Source: Bacteroidetes bacterium 46-16 | Lineage (GTDB): Bacteria > Bacteroidota > Bacteroidia > Chitinophagales > Chitinophagaceae | Assembly: GCA_001897835.1 (NCBI GenBank) | Contig: MKUN01000037.1 | Span: forward strand, 18,091 to 82,090 | Length of the DNA stretch: 64,000 bases | Reading direction: 5' to 3' | Shown: piece after piece, positions 1 to 8,768 of the stretch | Position numbering within the stretch: the first letter of the stretch is position 1 | Layout of the letters: every line of letters starts with the position of its first letter | Position numbers and translations under genes: made by a program | The notes under the pieces: generated by a model | Told to the model about the DNA's origin: nothing | What the model saw: the letters and a program-made list of their open reading frames with translations, nothing else | The model's database searches: none

Positions 1-494
1 TGGGTATAAGAACCGGGTATCAAAGCTGCTATCGCAGCAGCGCCTGCCCTGCCCTGTTCATTAGCACCTCCTTCCGGGATAATGAATGGCTTATCGAATT
101 TTGCGGCCAAGCGTGCCAGCCAATCCTCCTCATCCTTATGTTTATATTCTTCGCGTGTAACGAAATGCAATTGCATGCCATATTCGCGGCATGCCTTAAG
201 TGTAGCTGTAAGTTCGCGCCCATCATCGCCGCGCACTATACCAACAGCAGGAATATGATGCAACTGAGCCGCTGCCGCAGTGGCAATAAGGTGATTAGAA
301 AATGCCCCGCCAAAGGTGAGTATGCTCTTGTAGCCCTGCTGCATAGCATATTGCAGGTTGTGCTTGAGTTTATACCACTTATTGCCTGATATGACCGGAT
401 CGAACAGATCGAGGCGCAGCATATCCATACCCGAGACATGCGGACCATGCCACTCTTTATCCAATGGTTGTACGATGACCTTAGACTCATCCAT
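1..494 (-). CDS. 1-aminocyclopropane-1-carboxylate deaminase / D-cysteine desulfhydrase family protein (3' end outside window)
   Basis: A PLP-dependent enzyme of the tryptophan synthase beta superfamily; its first about 164 residues are in the window and the rest runs off the left edge. The motif SGNKWYKLK (residues 36-44) holds the lysine expected to carry PLP. GGAFSNHL (62-69) is the phosphate/substrate-contacting loop of the ACC deaminase/D-cysteine desulfhydrase family. Family members release ammonia and either alpha-ketobutyrate or, from D-cysteine, sulfide plus pyruvate; which substrate applies cannot be told here. The ATG overlaps the era stop by 8 nt, so the two are probably translationally coupled. 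Confidence 0.85.
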   Translation of the reverse strand, partial: MDESKVIVQPLDKEWHGPHVSGMDMLRLDLFDPVISGNKWYKLKHNLQYAMQQGYKSILTFGGAFSNHLIATAAAAQLHHIPAVGIVRGDDGRELTATLKACREYGMQLHFVTREEYKHKDEEDWLARLAAKFDKPFIIPEGGANEQGRAGAAAIAALIPGSYT

Positions 495-1374
495 TGTAAC
501 CGTATTCGCGCAGGTAGGTATCGTTATCGCGCCATTTGGGACGTACTTTGACAAAGAGCTCCAGGTGTACTTTGCGCTGCAGGAACTCTTCAATCTTCTT
601 CCGGGAATTGATACCCAGTTGCTTGATCATGCTGCCGCCCTTGCCCACAATAATGCCTTTCTGCGTTTCGCGGCTTACAACTATCTCGGCCTTTATCACA
701 TCCAATGTCTCCTTCTCCTCGAATGACTGGATGATGACCGCAGCATGGTAAGGTATCTCCTCGTGAAAGAGGTTGTATATCTCCTCGCGTATCAGCTCAC
801 TAACGAAGAAACGCACCGGCCGGTCGGACATACTGTCTTCCGGGTAATAAGGTGGCGCTTCGGGCAGGTGCTCCAGTATGAAGGGCAGTATCTTATCTAT
901 ATTAGACTTCGTCTTTGCGGAGACATGCAATATTTTCCATGCGGGGAACTTCTCCGCAAAGGGCCGGATGTTTTCGTCAATTTCTTTTTTATCTTTTAAG
1001 AGGTCGGCCTTATTGAGCAGCAACATGGTGGGCACTTTTAGCTTTAACATGCCGGCGGCTATCTCCAGTTGCTCCAGCGGCTCGGTGATATCGTGCACCA
1101 GCAGAGCCACATCACCATCCTCAAGGGCGTTCTTCACCTGCTGCATCATGCGCTGGTGCAGCTTGTATTTGGGCTCAATGATACCCGGTGTATCAGAAAA
1201 GACAACCTGGTATGCAGGCTCGGTCAATATACCCAGTATGCGGTGACGGGTGGTCTGCACCTTAGGCGATGTAATGACCAGTTGCTCGCCCAAAAGGGCA
1301 TTGAGCAAGGTGGACTTACCTGCATTAGGCGGGCCAAAGATGTTTACGAAACCGGCTTTATGTGCTGCTTGCAT
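487..1374 (-). CDS. era: GTPase Era
   Basis: Ribosome-associated GTPase that binds the 3' end of 16S rRNA and assists 30S maturation. The 295-aa length is normal for the family. G1 is GPPNAGKST (14-22), G3 is DTPG (61-64) and G4 is NKAD (121-124). A C-terminal KH RNA-binding domain carries the GxxG-type signature VGKGGSMIKQLG. The initiator tRNA gene lies divergently about 107 nt upstream. The stop codon is overlapped by the start of the PLP enzyme, so the two likely form one transcript. Confidence 0.97.
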   Translation of the reverse strand: MQAAHKAGFVNIFGPPNAGKSTLLNALLGEQLVITSPKVQTTRHRILGILTEPAYQVVFSDTPGIIEPKYKLHQRMMQQVKNALEDGDVALLVHDITEPLEQLEIAAGMLKLKVPTMLLLNKADLLKDKKEIDENIRPFAEKFPAWKILHVSAKTKSNIDKILPFILEHLPEAPPYYPEDSMSDRPVRFFVSELIREEIYNLFHEEIPYHAAVIIQSFEEKETLDVIKAEIVVSRETQKGIIVGKGGSMIKQLGINSRKKIEEFLQRKVHLELFVKVRPKWRDNDTYLREYGYNG

Positions 1375-1440
1375 TAGCCTGTAAAAATACTATTGCCAAC
1401 GCAATATGCCCCTATTCGTTAAATAAAAAGCGAAAACAGC

Positions 1441-1471
1441 TTGTTTGCTACCGTTAATAGACGTACCTTTG
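1441..1471 (+). promoter_or_regulatory. Bacteroidota-type promoter for tRNA-fMet
   Basis: TTG at 1441-1443, a 20-nt spacer, then TACCTTTG at 1464-1471. This is an exact match to the TAnnTTTG -7 consensus of Bacteroidota primary sigma factor promoters. It ends 10 nt before the mature tRNA 5' end. Confidence 0.75.
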
Positions 1472-1481
1472 CACTCCACAT

Positions 1482-1553
<72 letters not shown>

Positions 1554-1564
1554 CAAATAAGGGA

Positions 1565-1619
1565 GAGCCACGTTACGTTCTTGCAAACAGCAAAATGGTA
1601 ACGTGGCTCAAGCTTTTTT
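1565..1619 (+). terminator. intrinsic terminator after tRNA-fMet
   Basis: A perfect 12-bp stem (1565-1576 with 1598-1609, GAGCCACGTTAC/GTAACGTGGCTC) followed by a T-run at 1613-1619. It lies 11 nt after the tRNA. Confidence 0.85.
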
Positions 1620-1709
1620 AAGGCATATTGTTAATGATATGTTTTTGTAAACCTAAAGTTTCTCTTGGATTAGTATTTTATATATTTTTAACCACGAAAA
1701 CAATATAAA

Positions 1710-2222
1710 ATGAAAAAAATATTATTCATAGCCTGCACTATAGCCGCAGTAGCCGTGATATTCAGCGCCTGTAAAAAGACCGAGAAATTCGGCAAGCGTT
1801 TCGAAACACTGCGTAACCATACCTGGCATCTTGAATCGCAGACCATTAACGGGGCCGACCAACCACTTAATGACTGCGAGGCGGGTAACTACTGGGTTTT
1901 CAAAGGGGACGAATATGGTTATGAAGCAAATGTGACCTGCGGCGATACCCAGGTAGTAGTAGGTGACACCACGAGCAATAATGGCGGGGATAGCACTATA
2001 AAGCGCCCGCAAGGCAAAGCAAGCGCTACCCCAACGCAGATAGACTTTACCTGGTCTGTTACCGGCGACCAGCGTTACGTGTATATCAAAGATTTCGGTA
2101 CGCCGGGTAATGATATAGACTGGCTGATCGTAAGCATGGATGAAACCAAATTCCATGTGCAGGGCCGTTACACTGTTAACGAGGTGAATTACTTCTATGA
2201 CAAATATTTTGTAGCACAATAA
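1710..2222 (+). CDS. putative lipoprotein, unknown function
   Basis: A 170-aa protein with a short basic N-terminus, a hydrophobic stretch and a lipobox ending at Cys21 (IFSAC), so probably an exported lipoprotein. The mature part has no motif I can assign with confidence. The order (compact aromatic N-terminal segment, beta-rich middle, YVYIKDF and FYDKYF near the end) is reminiscent of small lipocalin-like Bacteroidota lipoproteins, but that is only an impression. It is monocistronic, followed at once by a strong terminator. Confidence 0.8.
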   Translation: MKKILFIACTIAAVAVIFSACKKTEKFGKRFETLRNHTWHLESQTINGADQPLNDCEAGNYWVFKGDEYGYEANVTCGDTQVVVGDTTSNNGGDSTIKRPQGKASATPTQIDFTWSVTGDQRYVYIKDFGTPGNDIDWLIVSMDETKFHVQGRYTVNEVNYFYDKYFVAQ

Positions 2223-2235
2223 TATATAAGAATTT

Positions 2236-2280
2236 AAAGAGCAGGGCCTTTGTGTTTAAACAAAGGCCCTGCTCTTTTTA
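2236..2280 (+). terminator. strong intrinsic terminator
   Basis: A perfect 17-bp stem (2236-2252 with 2261-2277) with an 8-nt loop and flanking A/T runs. It ends the lipoprotein gene at 2222; the A-rich side suggests it may also work in reverse. Confidence 0.9.
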
Positions 2281-2335
2281 AAAAACACTGCGTATAGACC
2301 ATTATTAACTATATGTGAATAAATAGCCTGAAAGC

Positions 2336-2366
2336 TTGACCAGTATTGGTTTTTTAGCTATTTTCG
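2336..2366 (+). promoter_or_regulatory. candidate promoter of the NlpC/P60 lipoprotein
   Basis: TTG at 2336-2338, 20-nt spacer, then TATTTTCG at 2359-2366, one mismatch from TAnnTTTG. The start codon follows 18 nt later. Confidence 0.5.
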
Positions 2367-2384
2367 CAAACGTTAATCCAAAAC

Positions 2385-3089
2385 ATGCTGATGAAACAAC
2401 TGAGCACAGGCCTTGCTGCTGCATGTATGACTGCCATGCTGCTGCTGACAAGCTGTAGCACCAACCAGTCCTTAACTTCTTTTCTTGGTGATGAAGATGC
2501 TACTTATGCATCGTCAAACAAGCCCCGCTTTATCAATGATATAAGCATGGGTACCTCAAACAATAGTGATATCTCGATCCACAACGGTATTACCATGAAC
2601 CCGGTGGACCGTGTGAAAGACAAAGAAGCAGCCAAGATCAACCCAACTGAAGGCAATACGCTACAAAAAAAATATGCCAGCATGCTGGGTGTATTACCCA
2701 ATATGCTTCATAATTTCTCGCTGTATCAATTCATCGATGAGTGGTATGGGGTAAGATACCGCTATGGCGGCACTGATAAATCGGGTATAGACTGTTCTGC
2801 CTTTGTACAAAGGCTTTACGAACAGGTTTTCGGTACGGATGTGGTACGCACCGCTTTTGAACAATTCCAGTCGGTGGACCTGATGAAAAATATCAATAAC
2901 CTCCGCGAAGGCGACCTGGTATTTTTCCGTATCCATCGCAAGCGCATCTCGCATGTAGGCATTTACCTTGTGAACAATTTCTTTGTGCATGCATCACTGA
3001 GCCAGGGCGTAATGATCAGTAACCTGAACGAAGATTACTGGCAACGCTTTTTTGCCGGTGCAGGACGCGTAATGCATGATAATGGCTAA
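2385..3089 (+). CDS. NlpC/P60 family peptidoglycan endopeptidase lipoprotein
   Basis: Predicted cell-wall hydrolase cleaving peptide stems of peptidoglycan, anchored as a lipoprotein (lipobox LLTSC, Cys24). After a low-complexity linker, the NlpC/P60 domain covers roughly residues 115-225. It has the catalytic Cys in GIDCSAF (Cys137), then His190 in RISHVGIY and a third polar residue, His202, in FVHAS. These match the family's Cys-His-His arrangement. A second in-frame ATG at 2391 would also give a good signal peptide. The gene is monocistronic, with a candidate promoter and a terminator. Confidence 0.92.
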   Translation: MLMKQLSTGLAAACMTAMLLLTSCSTNQSLTSFLGDEDATYASSNKPRFINDISMGTSNNSDISIHNGITMNPVDRVKDKEAAKINPTEGNTLQKKYASMLGVLPNMLHNFSLYQFIDEWYGVRYRYGGTDKSGIDCSAFVQRLYEQVFGTDVVRTAFEQFQSVDLMKNINNLREGDLVFFRIHRKRISHVGIYLVNNFFVHASLSQGVMISNLNEDYWQRFFAGAGRVMHDNG

Positions 3090-3111
3090 TAAGATAACTT
3101 AATCATACAAA

Positions 3112-3136
3112 GGGCTGCTTCATGCAGCCTTTTTTT
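3112..3136 (+). terminator. intrinsic terminator after NlpC/P60 gene
   Basis: GGCTGC (3113-3118) pairs with GCAGCC (3124-3129) around a 5-nt loop, followed by seven T. The T-run overlaps the stop codon of the convergent selD gene, so both transcripts may use this site. Confidence 0.8.
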
Positions 3137-4190
3137 ATGCTTTTACCAATATAGTTTTTTCGCCTGCTGCCACCATACGACCAATGGGTTGCATGAATTG
3201 CTGCAGGCCATGATCTGTAAAGACCCCAGCCACTGAATCTATAGCGGCAGGGGATACTGCAAGCAGCAGCCCCCCGTTCGTTTGCGGATCAGGCAAGAGG
3301 CTGAAGGCCTCCATTACATTTACGCCGGGATCAAAGGAGGTCATCGTACTGTAACTATTCCAGTTGCGATAGGTAGCATCGGGTATTATCCTCCGGGCCA
3401 GGTATTCCCTTGCCCCATCAAGCACCTGCAATTTTGAATAATATAGCTCCGCAGAAAGGCCACTGCCACCCGCCATCTCGACCATGTGGCCCAACAGGCC
3501 AAAACCAGTAACATCGGTCATGGCAGTTACACCTTCTATTTTACCCAGAGCCTCCCCTGCTTTATTAAGCTGTGTCATTTGGGCGGTAAGCAGTTTCAAT
3601 TCATCATATTGAATAAGCCCTCTTTTTTGTGCTGTGGCTAATATACCAGTACCCAGTGCTTTGGTAAGCAAAAGCAGGTCGCCTTCTTTAGCAGTATCAT
3701 TCCTTTTGAGCTCTTTTATATGCAACAAGCCATTCACCGCCAGGCCAAACATAGGTTCAATAGTATCCACACTATGCCCGCCAGCGAGGGGAATGTTTGC
3801 TTCAGCACATATGGCCCTTGCGCCATCGAGTGCTTTTTGTGCCAGGCCTGCCGGGAGCTTATCTACCGGCCAGCCCAGTATAGCAATGGCCAGAACAGGT
3901 TTGCCACCCATGGCATATACATCACTGATCGCATTGGCTGCTGCAATACGGCCAAAATCATAGGCATCATCTACTATAGGCATAAAAAAATCGGTAGTGG
4001 ATACCAGCGCCATACCATTACCGATGTCATATACCGCAGCATCATCTTTGCTGCTGTTGCCCACCAGCAATTTGTCATTGGCAGTCATGGGTATTTCGGT
4101 CTTAAGTATTTCCTCAAGCACGGCTGGGGCTATCTTGCAACCGCAGCCGGCCCCATGGGCATACTGCGTAAGTTTTATTTCTTTATCCAA
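3135..4190 (-). CDS. selD: selenide, water dikinase
   Basis: Makes selenophosphate from selenide and ATP, the selenium donor for tRNA selenouridine (and selenocysteine) synthesis. The N-terminal HGAGCGCK motif has Cys16 and Lys19 at the catalytic positions; Cys16 is encoded by TGC, so this is not itself a selenoprotein. DDAAVYD, TTDFFMP and GGKP motifs and a glycine-rich C-terminus (DPQTNGGLL) follow. The 351-aa length is typical. The start is TTG: it overlaps the mnmH stop by 8 nt, the next ATG would remove the catalytic loop, and the N-terminus aligns with known SelD proteins. This implies translational coupling to mnmH. Confidence 0.96.
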   Translation of the reverse strand: MDKEIKLTQYAHGAGCGCKIAPAVLEEILKTEIPMTANDKLLVGNSSKDDAAVYDIGNGMALVSTTDFFMPIVDDAYDFGRIAAANAISDVYAMGGKPVLAIAILGWPVDKLPAGLAQKALDGARAICAEANIPLAGGHSVDTIEPMFGLAVNGLLHIKELKRNDTAKEGDLLLLTKALGTGILATAQKRGLIQYDELKLLTAQMTQLNKAGEALGKIEGVTAMTDVTGFGLLGHMVEMAGGSGLSAELYYSKLQVLDGAREYLARRIIPDATYRNWNSYSTMTSFDPGVNVMEAFSLLPDPQTNGGLLLAVSPAAIDSVAGVFTDHGLQQFMQPIGRMVAAGEKTILVKA

Positions 4191-5241
4191 TTTGGGCCTT
4201 TTGTTGTTGAATCAGTTCTGTATTTTTCATTGCATCCACTCCAGTACAGGACAGCATGGTCACAAGTTCGTTCCAATGCGCCCTGTTCTGCAAAGCTTTA
4301 TTGTAGTATTTATCGTAGTAGCGTAGCAATATACCAAAGGCTGCTTTGTGATCGTTCTCCAATAAATAATTTATTGCATTTTTAGTATCGAGTCCTCCAA
4401 GGCGTTTTTGTATGCGCATAATGGCATTTACCAACTCTTCCTTTTTGAGGCGGCCATATACCCCGGTTATATATTGCAGCCTTTCTTCAAAAGGCACATT
4501 GAGAAAATATACCGGGGAGCGGCGCATGGTATCCCACAATGCCCCAGGCAGGTTCACCAGGCCTATGCGCTGGCTTTCATCCTCCAGCCAAATATTTGTC
4601 ACGCCTGTCTTTGTTACACCATGCAAGGCCATGGCCAGCAGGTTATCGAACATCTCCTGCGAGGGCTGTACAGGCATACCCAACGCACCGAATGCAGAGC
4701 CTTTATGTGCGGCCATTTGCTCCAGGTCTATAATGGCCTCTTTTCGATGTTTCAGCTCATGTAACACTTCCGTCTTCCCCGAACCGGTATAACCTCCAAT
4801 AATGGTGAAAGGATATGGCTTATCGAACTGCTGCAATACCCAGTGCCGATATGCTTTGTAGCCCCCGATGAGGGTATATACTTTAAAGCCATAGAGATCG
4901 AGCAGCCACGCTACCCCCGCGCTGCGCATGCCACCCCGCCAGCAATGCACCAATACGATCTTGTCCTTAGCTTTTCTTTGCTGTAACAGTGCCTCTACTT
5001 CATCTACCATAGGGCGCATTTTGGGCCCGAAATAGTCGAGGCCAATTTTTATGGCCTCTTCCCTGCTCTGCTGCTTATAGGCTGTGCCCACTACTTTGCG
5101 CTCATCATCTGTGAACAGCGGCAGGCTGTAAGCGCCGGGTATATGTGCGTGCTTGTATTCGCCGGGGCTGCGCACATCAAATACAGGTTGCGTAGCAGCC
5201 AGCGACAAAAATGCTTCAATATCTATTTTCTGTATCGCCAT
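4183..5241 (-). CDS. mnmH: tRNA 2-selenouridine synthase (selenophosphate-dependent)
   Basis: Replaces sulfur with selenium (through geranylated 2-thiouridine) at the wobble position of certain tRNAs, using selenophosphate from SelD. An N-terminal rhodanese domain (about residues 5-125) carries the catalytic Cys100 in HCWRGGMRS. A P-loop ATPase-like domain follows, with GGYTGSGKT (149-157). I take the ATG at 5241 (352 aa); a 28-residue upstream extension to 5325 would run through non-conserved sequence. It forms an overlapping two-gene operon with selD, the usual partner. Confidence 0.95.
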   Translation of the reverse strand: MAIQKIDIEAFLSLAATQPVFDVRSPGEYKHAHIPGAYSLPLFTDDERKVVGTAYKQQSREEAIKIGLDYFGPKMRPMVDEVEALLQQRKAKDKIVLVHCWRGGMRSAGVAWLLDLYGFKVYTLIGGYKAYRHWVLQQFDKPYPFTIIGGYTGSGKTEVLHELKHRKEAIIDLEQMAAHKGSAFGALGMPVQPSQEMFDNLLAMALHGVTKTGVTNIWLEDESQRIGLVNLPGALWDTMRRSPVYFLNVPFEERLQYITGVYGRLKKEELVNAIMRIQKRLGGLDTKNAINYLLENDHKAAFGILLRYYDKYYNKALQNRAHWNELVTMLSCTGVDAMKNTELIQQQKAQIG

Positions 5242-5337
5242 GGATAAAACAGGCTGAAAAGATACAAAATGTTGCTGCCATGACCGTACATAAAACCCAT
5301 TCGGTCCTTTATTCGTAAATTGCAATAAATATCATGC

Positions 5338-6315
5338 ATGAAAATCTACAGTTCTATACTCCTGGTGTTAACTACGCTTAGTGTCACAGCCCAGCAGGTG
5401 CCAAAGCGTATAGTGGCGGAACACTTTACCAATACCTATTGCAGCGTATGCGCTGCCAATAACCCCGGCCTGTATAATAACCTGTTCAACTTCCCGACGG
5501 TACTGCACATTGCCTATTATCCCAGCGCCCCTTATGCAGCCTGCCCCCTGAACCAGCAAAATGTGGCCGAGCAGGATGCCCGTACCAATTATTATGGCAT
5601 CTATGGTGCAACACCAAGGATGGTAGTGCAGGGCAATGTATTGCCGCCAACCAACTACACCGACCCCAATATTTACCAAAGCCAGGTGGGGCAAAATACA
5701 TCATTCTACATGCAGGCCGATGTAAGCTCTGTGGCCGATACGGCAATAATGGTGCGTATGGTAATACGAAAAGCAGATACCAGTAGCATAGACAGCCTGC
5801 TGCTGTACGGAGCCATTGCCGAGGATACACTCTTCTTTGCTGCCAATAATGGCGAAACCATACAGTATGACGTATTCCGCAGGAGTATTTTCGGGGCACA
5901 GCCAATGCGTATTGCTGCTCCCCAGAGTATTGGAGATTCACTGGTCTATACACAAACCATCAGCCTAAGCGGGGTAGCAGACATACATAGCGTATATGCA
6001 ATAGTAATGGCGCAGCAGGCCGACAATAGCATGGTGCAGGCAGCACGCTCAGCAAACCTGCAGCCAACGATGGGCGTGGCGGGTGTTATAACAAATACCA
6101 CTATCCGTATCTATCCCAATCCTGCGGGAGCATACCTTTATATAGATGCGGTTACTTATCCTGTGAACGCAGCTATAACAAATGTTACCGGACAGGTGGT
6201 GCGCACTTTCCACATTGCGGATAAGTACAGCCCGCTGGATATTTCCGCACTGAAGCCCGGCATCTACTTTTTGAGGGCCAACAACGCCGAACATGTGCGA
6301 TTTGTGAAGAAGTGA
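5338..6315 (+). CDS. secreted Omp28-like thioredoxin-fold protein with type A T9SS sorting domain
   Basis: A 325-aa exported protein: signal peptide (residues 1-18), then a thioredoxin-like segment with a CxxC motif, Cys35-S-V-Cys38 in TYCSVC, as in Omp28-related outer-membrane proteins. The C-terminus (about 250-325) has YPNPAG, an ITNVTGQVV segment, LKPGIYFLR and a basic end, typical of type A T9SS sorting domains. It is therefore probably secreted by T9SS and anchored or released at the surface. A thiol-disulfide role is possible but not shown. It is divergent from mnmH, and a paralogue lies at 16002-17075. Confidence 0.85.
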   Translation: MKIYSSILLVLTTLSVTAQQVPKRIVAEHFTNTYCSVCAANNPGLYNNLFNFPTVLHIAYYPSAPYAACPLNQQNVAEQDARTNYYGIYGATPRMVVQGNVLPPTNYTDPNIYQSQVGQNTSFYMQADVSSVADTAIMVRMVIRKADTSSIDSLLLYGAIAEDTLFFAANNGETIQYDVFRRSIFGAQPMRIAAPQSIGDSLVYTQTISLSGVADIHSVYAIVMAQQADNSMVQAARSANLQPTMGVAGVITNTTIRIYPNPAGAYLYIDAVTYPVNAAITNVTGQVVRTFHIADKYSPLDISALKPGIYFLRANNAEHVRFVKK

Positions 6316-6391
6316 TCTCTTCACGAGCCAATACCTAAGATTAGGAAATAAGTATCCTTAAATACATGCTGTGGCAGCAAATATGGCATCA

Positions 6392-6841
6392 TTATGGTGC
6401 GTCGGGGATCTCGGGCTCTACCAACCGGGTGAGTTTATCGAGAGAATCCTGCCAGCCCAGATAACACATATCGGAAGGTATTGCATCGGGAATGCCTTCC
6501 TGCACCACCTTCAGTTCCGTACCGGCCAGGTTCTTTTTCATCCATACCGTGGTTATCATTTCACCCGGCAGATTGGGATCATCGAACTTATCGGTGTATT
6601 TCAGGAATTCATTTGGTTTTACCTCAAGATACTGCCCCCCGAAAGAATGGCTGTGCCCTGTAGAGAAATTTTGAAAGGACATTTTGTAAGTGCCCCCGGG
6701 TTCTGCATTGATTTCGTGCACGGTGCACAGGAAACCGTATGGCGGCAGCCATGAGGCCAGTGCGGTGGCCTCGGTGAATGCACGGAACAGTTTCTCCGGA
6801 GATGTTTTAATGACCCTGTGTAATGAAACGCTGTTTGACAT
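6392..6841 (-). CDS. SRPBCC/AHSA1-domain protein
   Basis: A 149-aa single-domain protein with the START/SRPBCC fold typical of activator of Hsp90 ATPase 1-like (AHSA1) proteins. The N-terminal VIKTSPEKLFRAFTEATALASWLPP is followed by a beta-rich core (GGTYKMSF, GGQYLEVKPNEFLKYT) and a C-terminal helix with GWQDSLDKLTRLVE. Such domains bind hydrophobic ligands; the ligand cannot be guessed here. It has no obvious operon partner. The 288-nt divergent gap to rluF holds no gene I can see. Confidence 0.85.
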   Translation of the reverse strand: MSNSVSLHRVIKTSPEKLFRAFTEATALASWLPPYGFLCTVHEINAEPGGTYKMSFQNFSTGHSHSFGGQYLEVKPNEFLKYTDKFDDPNLPGEMITTVWMKKNLAGTELKVVQEGIPDAIPSDMCYLGWQDSLDKLTRLVEPEIPDAP

Positions 6842-7129
6842 AATATCATGGTTTTGGTCCTACTCATATGGCTTTTCGGGGTGGCCCGTTTTTTCAAGTG
6901 GTCGCTGCTCCACTGCCTATCAATACCACAAAGGTCATAGAAAAGCATGAATAATACAGGGGCAGGATGCGACAATCCAAGGGTTCTTTTGCGAACTGCC
7001 GACAGTGCATATTTACCTTTCAGTAAGCATGCGCACACTGTACAGGAGCTTATAAATATAACAGGGGAATCTTTAGCCCAACAATACTACATCATATCTT
7101 TCGCGATTTTTTCCTGTACTTTGCAGTAT

Positions 7130-7912
7130 ATGTACCGCAACGAACTCATCAGCCTTAATAAATACATCTCCTCATCCGGCTTCTGCTCACGCCGGGAGGC
7201 AGATAAGCTCATAGAGCAGGCAAGGGTGACCGTGAACGGCGAACTGGTGGTATTTGCTACTAAGGTAAAACCAGGGGACCAGGTGGCCATCGACGGCGAA
7301 CCGATCAGGAAGAAAAAGAAAAGGGCCATCTATATAGCCTGTAATAAACCTGCGGGAGTAACATCGACCACCGACCCCAAGGACAAGAGCAATATCATTT
7401 ATTTCCTCAATCACCCGAAAAGGATATTCCCGGTGGGCAGGCTGGATAAAGACTCTGAAGGCCTGATACTGCTTACCGATGATGGCGATATCGTGAATAA
7501 AATACTGCGTGCAGGCAACAGGCATGAGAAGGAGTATATAGTAAGCGTGGACAAACCGATCACACCGGAATTCATCAGGAAAATGAGCAGCGGTGTGCCC
7601 ATACTGGATACGGTAACACAAAAGTGCAAACTGCGACAGGAAGGCAATAAACGCTTCCGTATAACCCTTGTGCAGGGCCTCAACAGGCAGATAAGGCGCA
7701 TGTGCGAATACCTGGGCTATGATGTAATGAAACTGACACGTATACGCATCATGAACATTACGCTGGATAAATTACCCGTAGGCAAATGGCGCTACCTGAG
7801 CGATGCCGAAGTAAATGAGCTGAACCGGATGATGGAGGGATCGAGCAAAACGGAGGAGGCCTCTTACCTGGACGAACCACGACAAACAAGCAACAGGCGA
7901 AAAAAGAAATAA
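7130..7912 (+). CDS. rluF: 23S rRNA pseudouridine synthase, RluF-like
   Basis: Isomerises uridine to pseudouridine in rRNA, most like RluF (U2604 of 23S rRNA in E. coli). An N-terminal S4 RNA-binding domain ([23 protein letters not shown]) precedes the RsuA/RluB/E/F catalytic domain, with the catalytic Asp106 in [10 protein letters not shown]. The C-terminal conserved segment [15 protein letters not shown] is also present. I start at 7130 ([11 protein letters not shown], 260 aa), because the longer reading frame from 6947 adds 61 non-conserved residues before the S4 domain. The basic tail is common in these enzymes. Confidence 0.93.
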   Translation: MYRNELISLNKYISSSGFCSRREADKLIEQARVTVNGELVVFATKVKPGDQVAIDGEPIRKKKKRAIYIACNKPAGVTSTTDPKDKSNIIYFLNHPKRIFPVGRLDKDSEGLILLTDDGDIVNKILRAGNRHEKEYIVSVDKPITPEFIRKMSSGVPILDTVTQKCKLRQEGNKRFRITLVQGLNRQIRRMCEYLGYDVMKLTRIRIMNITLDKLPVGKWRYLSDAEVNELNRMMEGSSKTEEASYLDEPRQTSNRRKKK

Positions 7913-7958
7913 GCAAAGAAAAAGGCCTTAACTTAGGACTAATTAATACCCTCCCCTT

Positions 7959-8768
7959 ATGGATAAGAACAATAACGACCTGCGCTATGCCGTGCTGATA
8001 GATGCCGACAATGTGCCTTACAGCAATATAAGCGGCATGCTGGAAGAGATAGCCAAGTATGGCACCCCTACCTTCAAGCGCATCTATGGCGACTGGACCA
8101 AGCCTACCGTAAGCGGCTGGAAGACCGTGCTGCTGGAGCATGCCATTACCCCCGTGCAACAATACAGCTATACCAGCGGCAAGAACGCTACGGACAGCGC
8201 CATGATCATAGATGCAATGGACATACTATACAGCGGGCGCGTGGATGGCTTCTGCATCGTATCGAGCGACAGTGATTTTACGCGGCTGGCGATACGCCTG
8301 CGCGAGGCCGGCATGCGGGTAATAGGCATAGGTGAAAAGAAAACACCTACGGCCTTCATATCGGCTTGTGAAAAGTTCATCTATATAGAGATATTAAAGC
8401 AGGGCGAGGAAGAAGAGAAAGAAGACAAAAGAGAACATGGCAACGAAGCTTCCAGATCCATAACCAAACTGGATAAAAAGATGCTTACTCTCATCTCCTC
8501 GTCTATCAGCGACCTGGCCAATGAATCGGGCTGGGCCTTCCTTGGTGACCTGGGTAACCTGATCCTTAAAAAGCGTCCTGACTTTGATCCGCGCAATTAC
8601 GGTTTTAAAAAGCTGGCGCAGCTCATTAAAAGCATAGATACCGTAGAGGTGGAAGAACGCACATCGGAACGGGGCGATAATAAGCTGGTGTACATACGCA
8701 CCCGTAAACAGGGCCAGCCAAAGAAGATTGCCAAACCTGCAGGCAGGAAAAATGCAGGCCCTAAATAG
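7959..8768 (+). CDS. NYN-domain ribonuclease-like protein with C-terminal LOTUS/OST-HTH domain
   Basis: A 269-aa protein. Residues 8-150 form a NYN (PIN-like) domain with acidic residues in LIDADN (Asp15, Asp17), ATDSAM (Asp79) and SSDSDF (Asp104, Asp106), the expected metal-binding site of a nuclease. A charged linker (about 150-160) leads to a LOTUS/OST-HTH-like domain (about 163-245) with the features MLTLISSSI, GWAFLGDLGNLI and FDPRNYGFKKLAQLI. This pairing is known in bacteria and resembles limkain/MARF1 proteins; an RNA target is likely but unknown. The stop overlaps the convergent acetyltransferase by 8 nt. Confidence 0.88.
   Translation: MDKNNNDLRYAVLIDADNVPYSNISGMLEEIAKYGTPTFKRIYGDWTKPTVSGWKTVLLEHAITPVQQYSYTSGKNATDSAMIIDAMDILYSGRVDGFCIVSSDSDFTRLAIRLREAGMRVIGIGEKKTPTAFISACEKFIYIEILKQGEEEEKEDKREHGNEASRSITKLDKKMLTLISSSISDLANESGWAFLGDLGNLILKKRPDFDPRNYGFKKLAQLIKSIDTVEVEERTSERGDNKLVYIRTRKQGQPKKIAKPAGRKNAGPK

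Noticed and set aside
6947..7129. 61-residue N-terminal extension of RluF
   Set aside because: No conservation or domain there; the S4 domain starts directly after the ATG at 7130.
6842..7129. Hidden gene in the AHSA1-rluF gap
   Set aside because: Frames here are antisense to or continuous with the neighbours; no start with sensible protein features was found.
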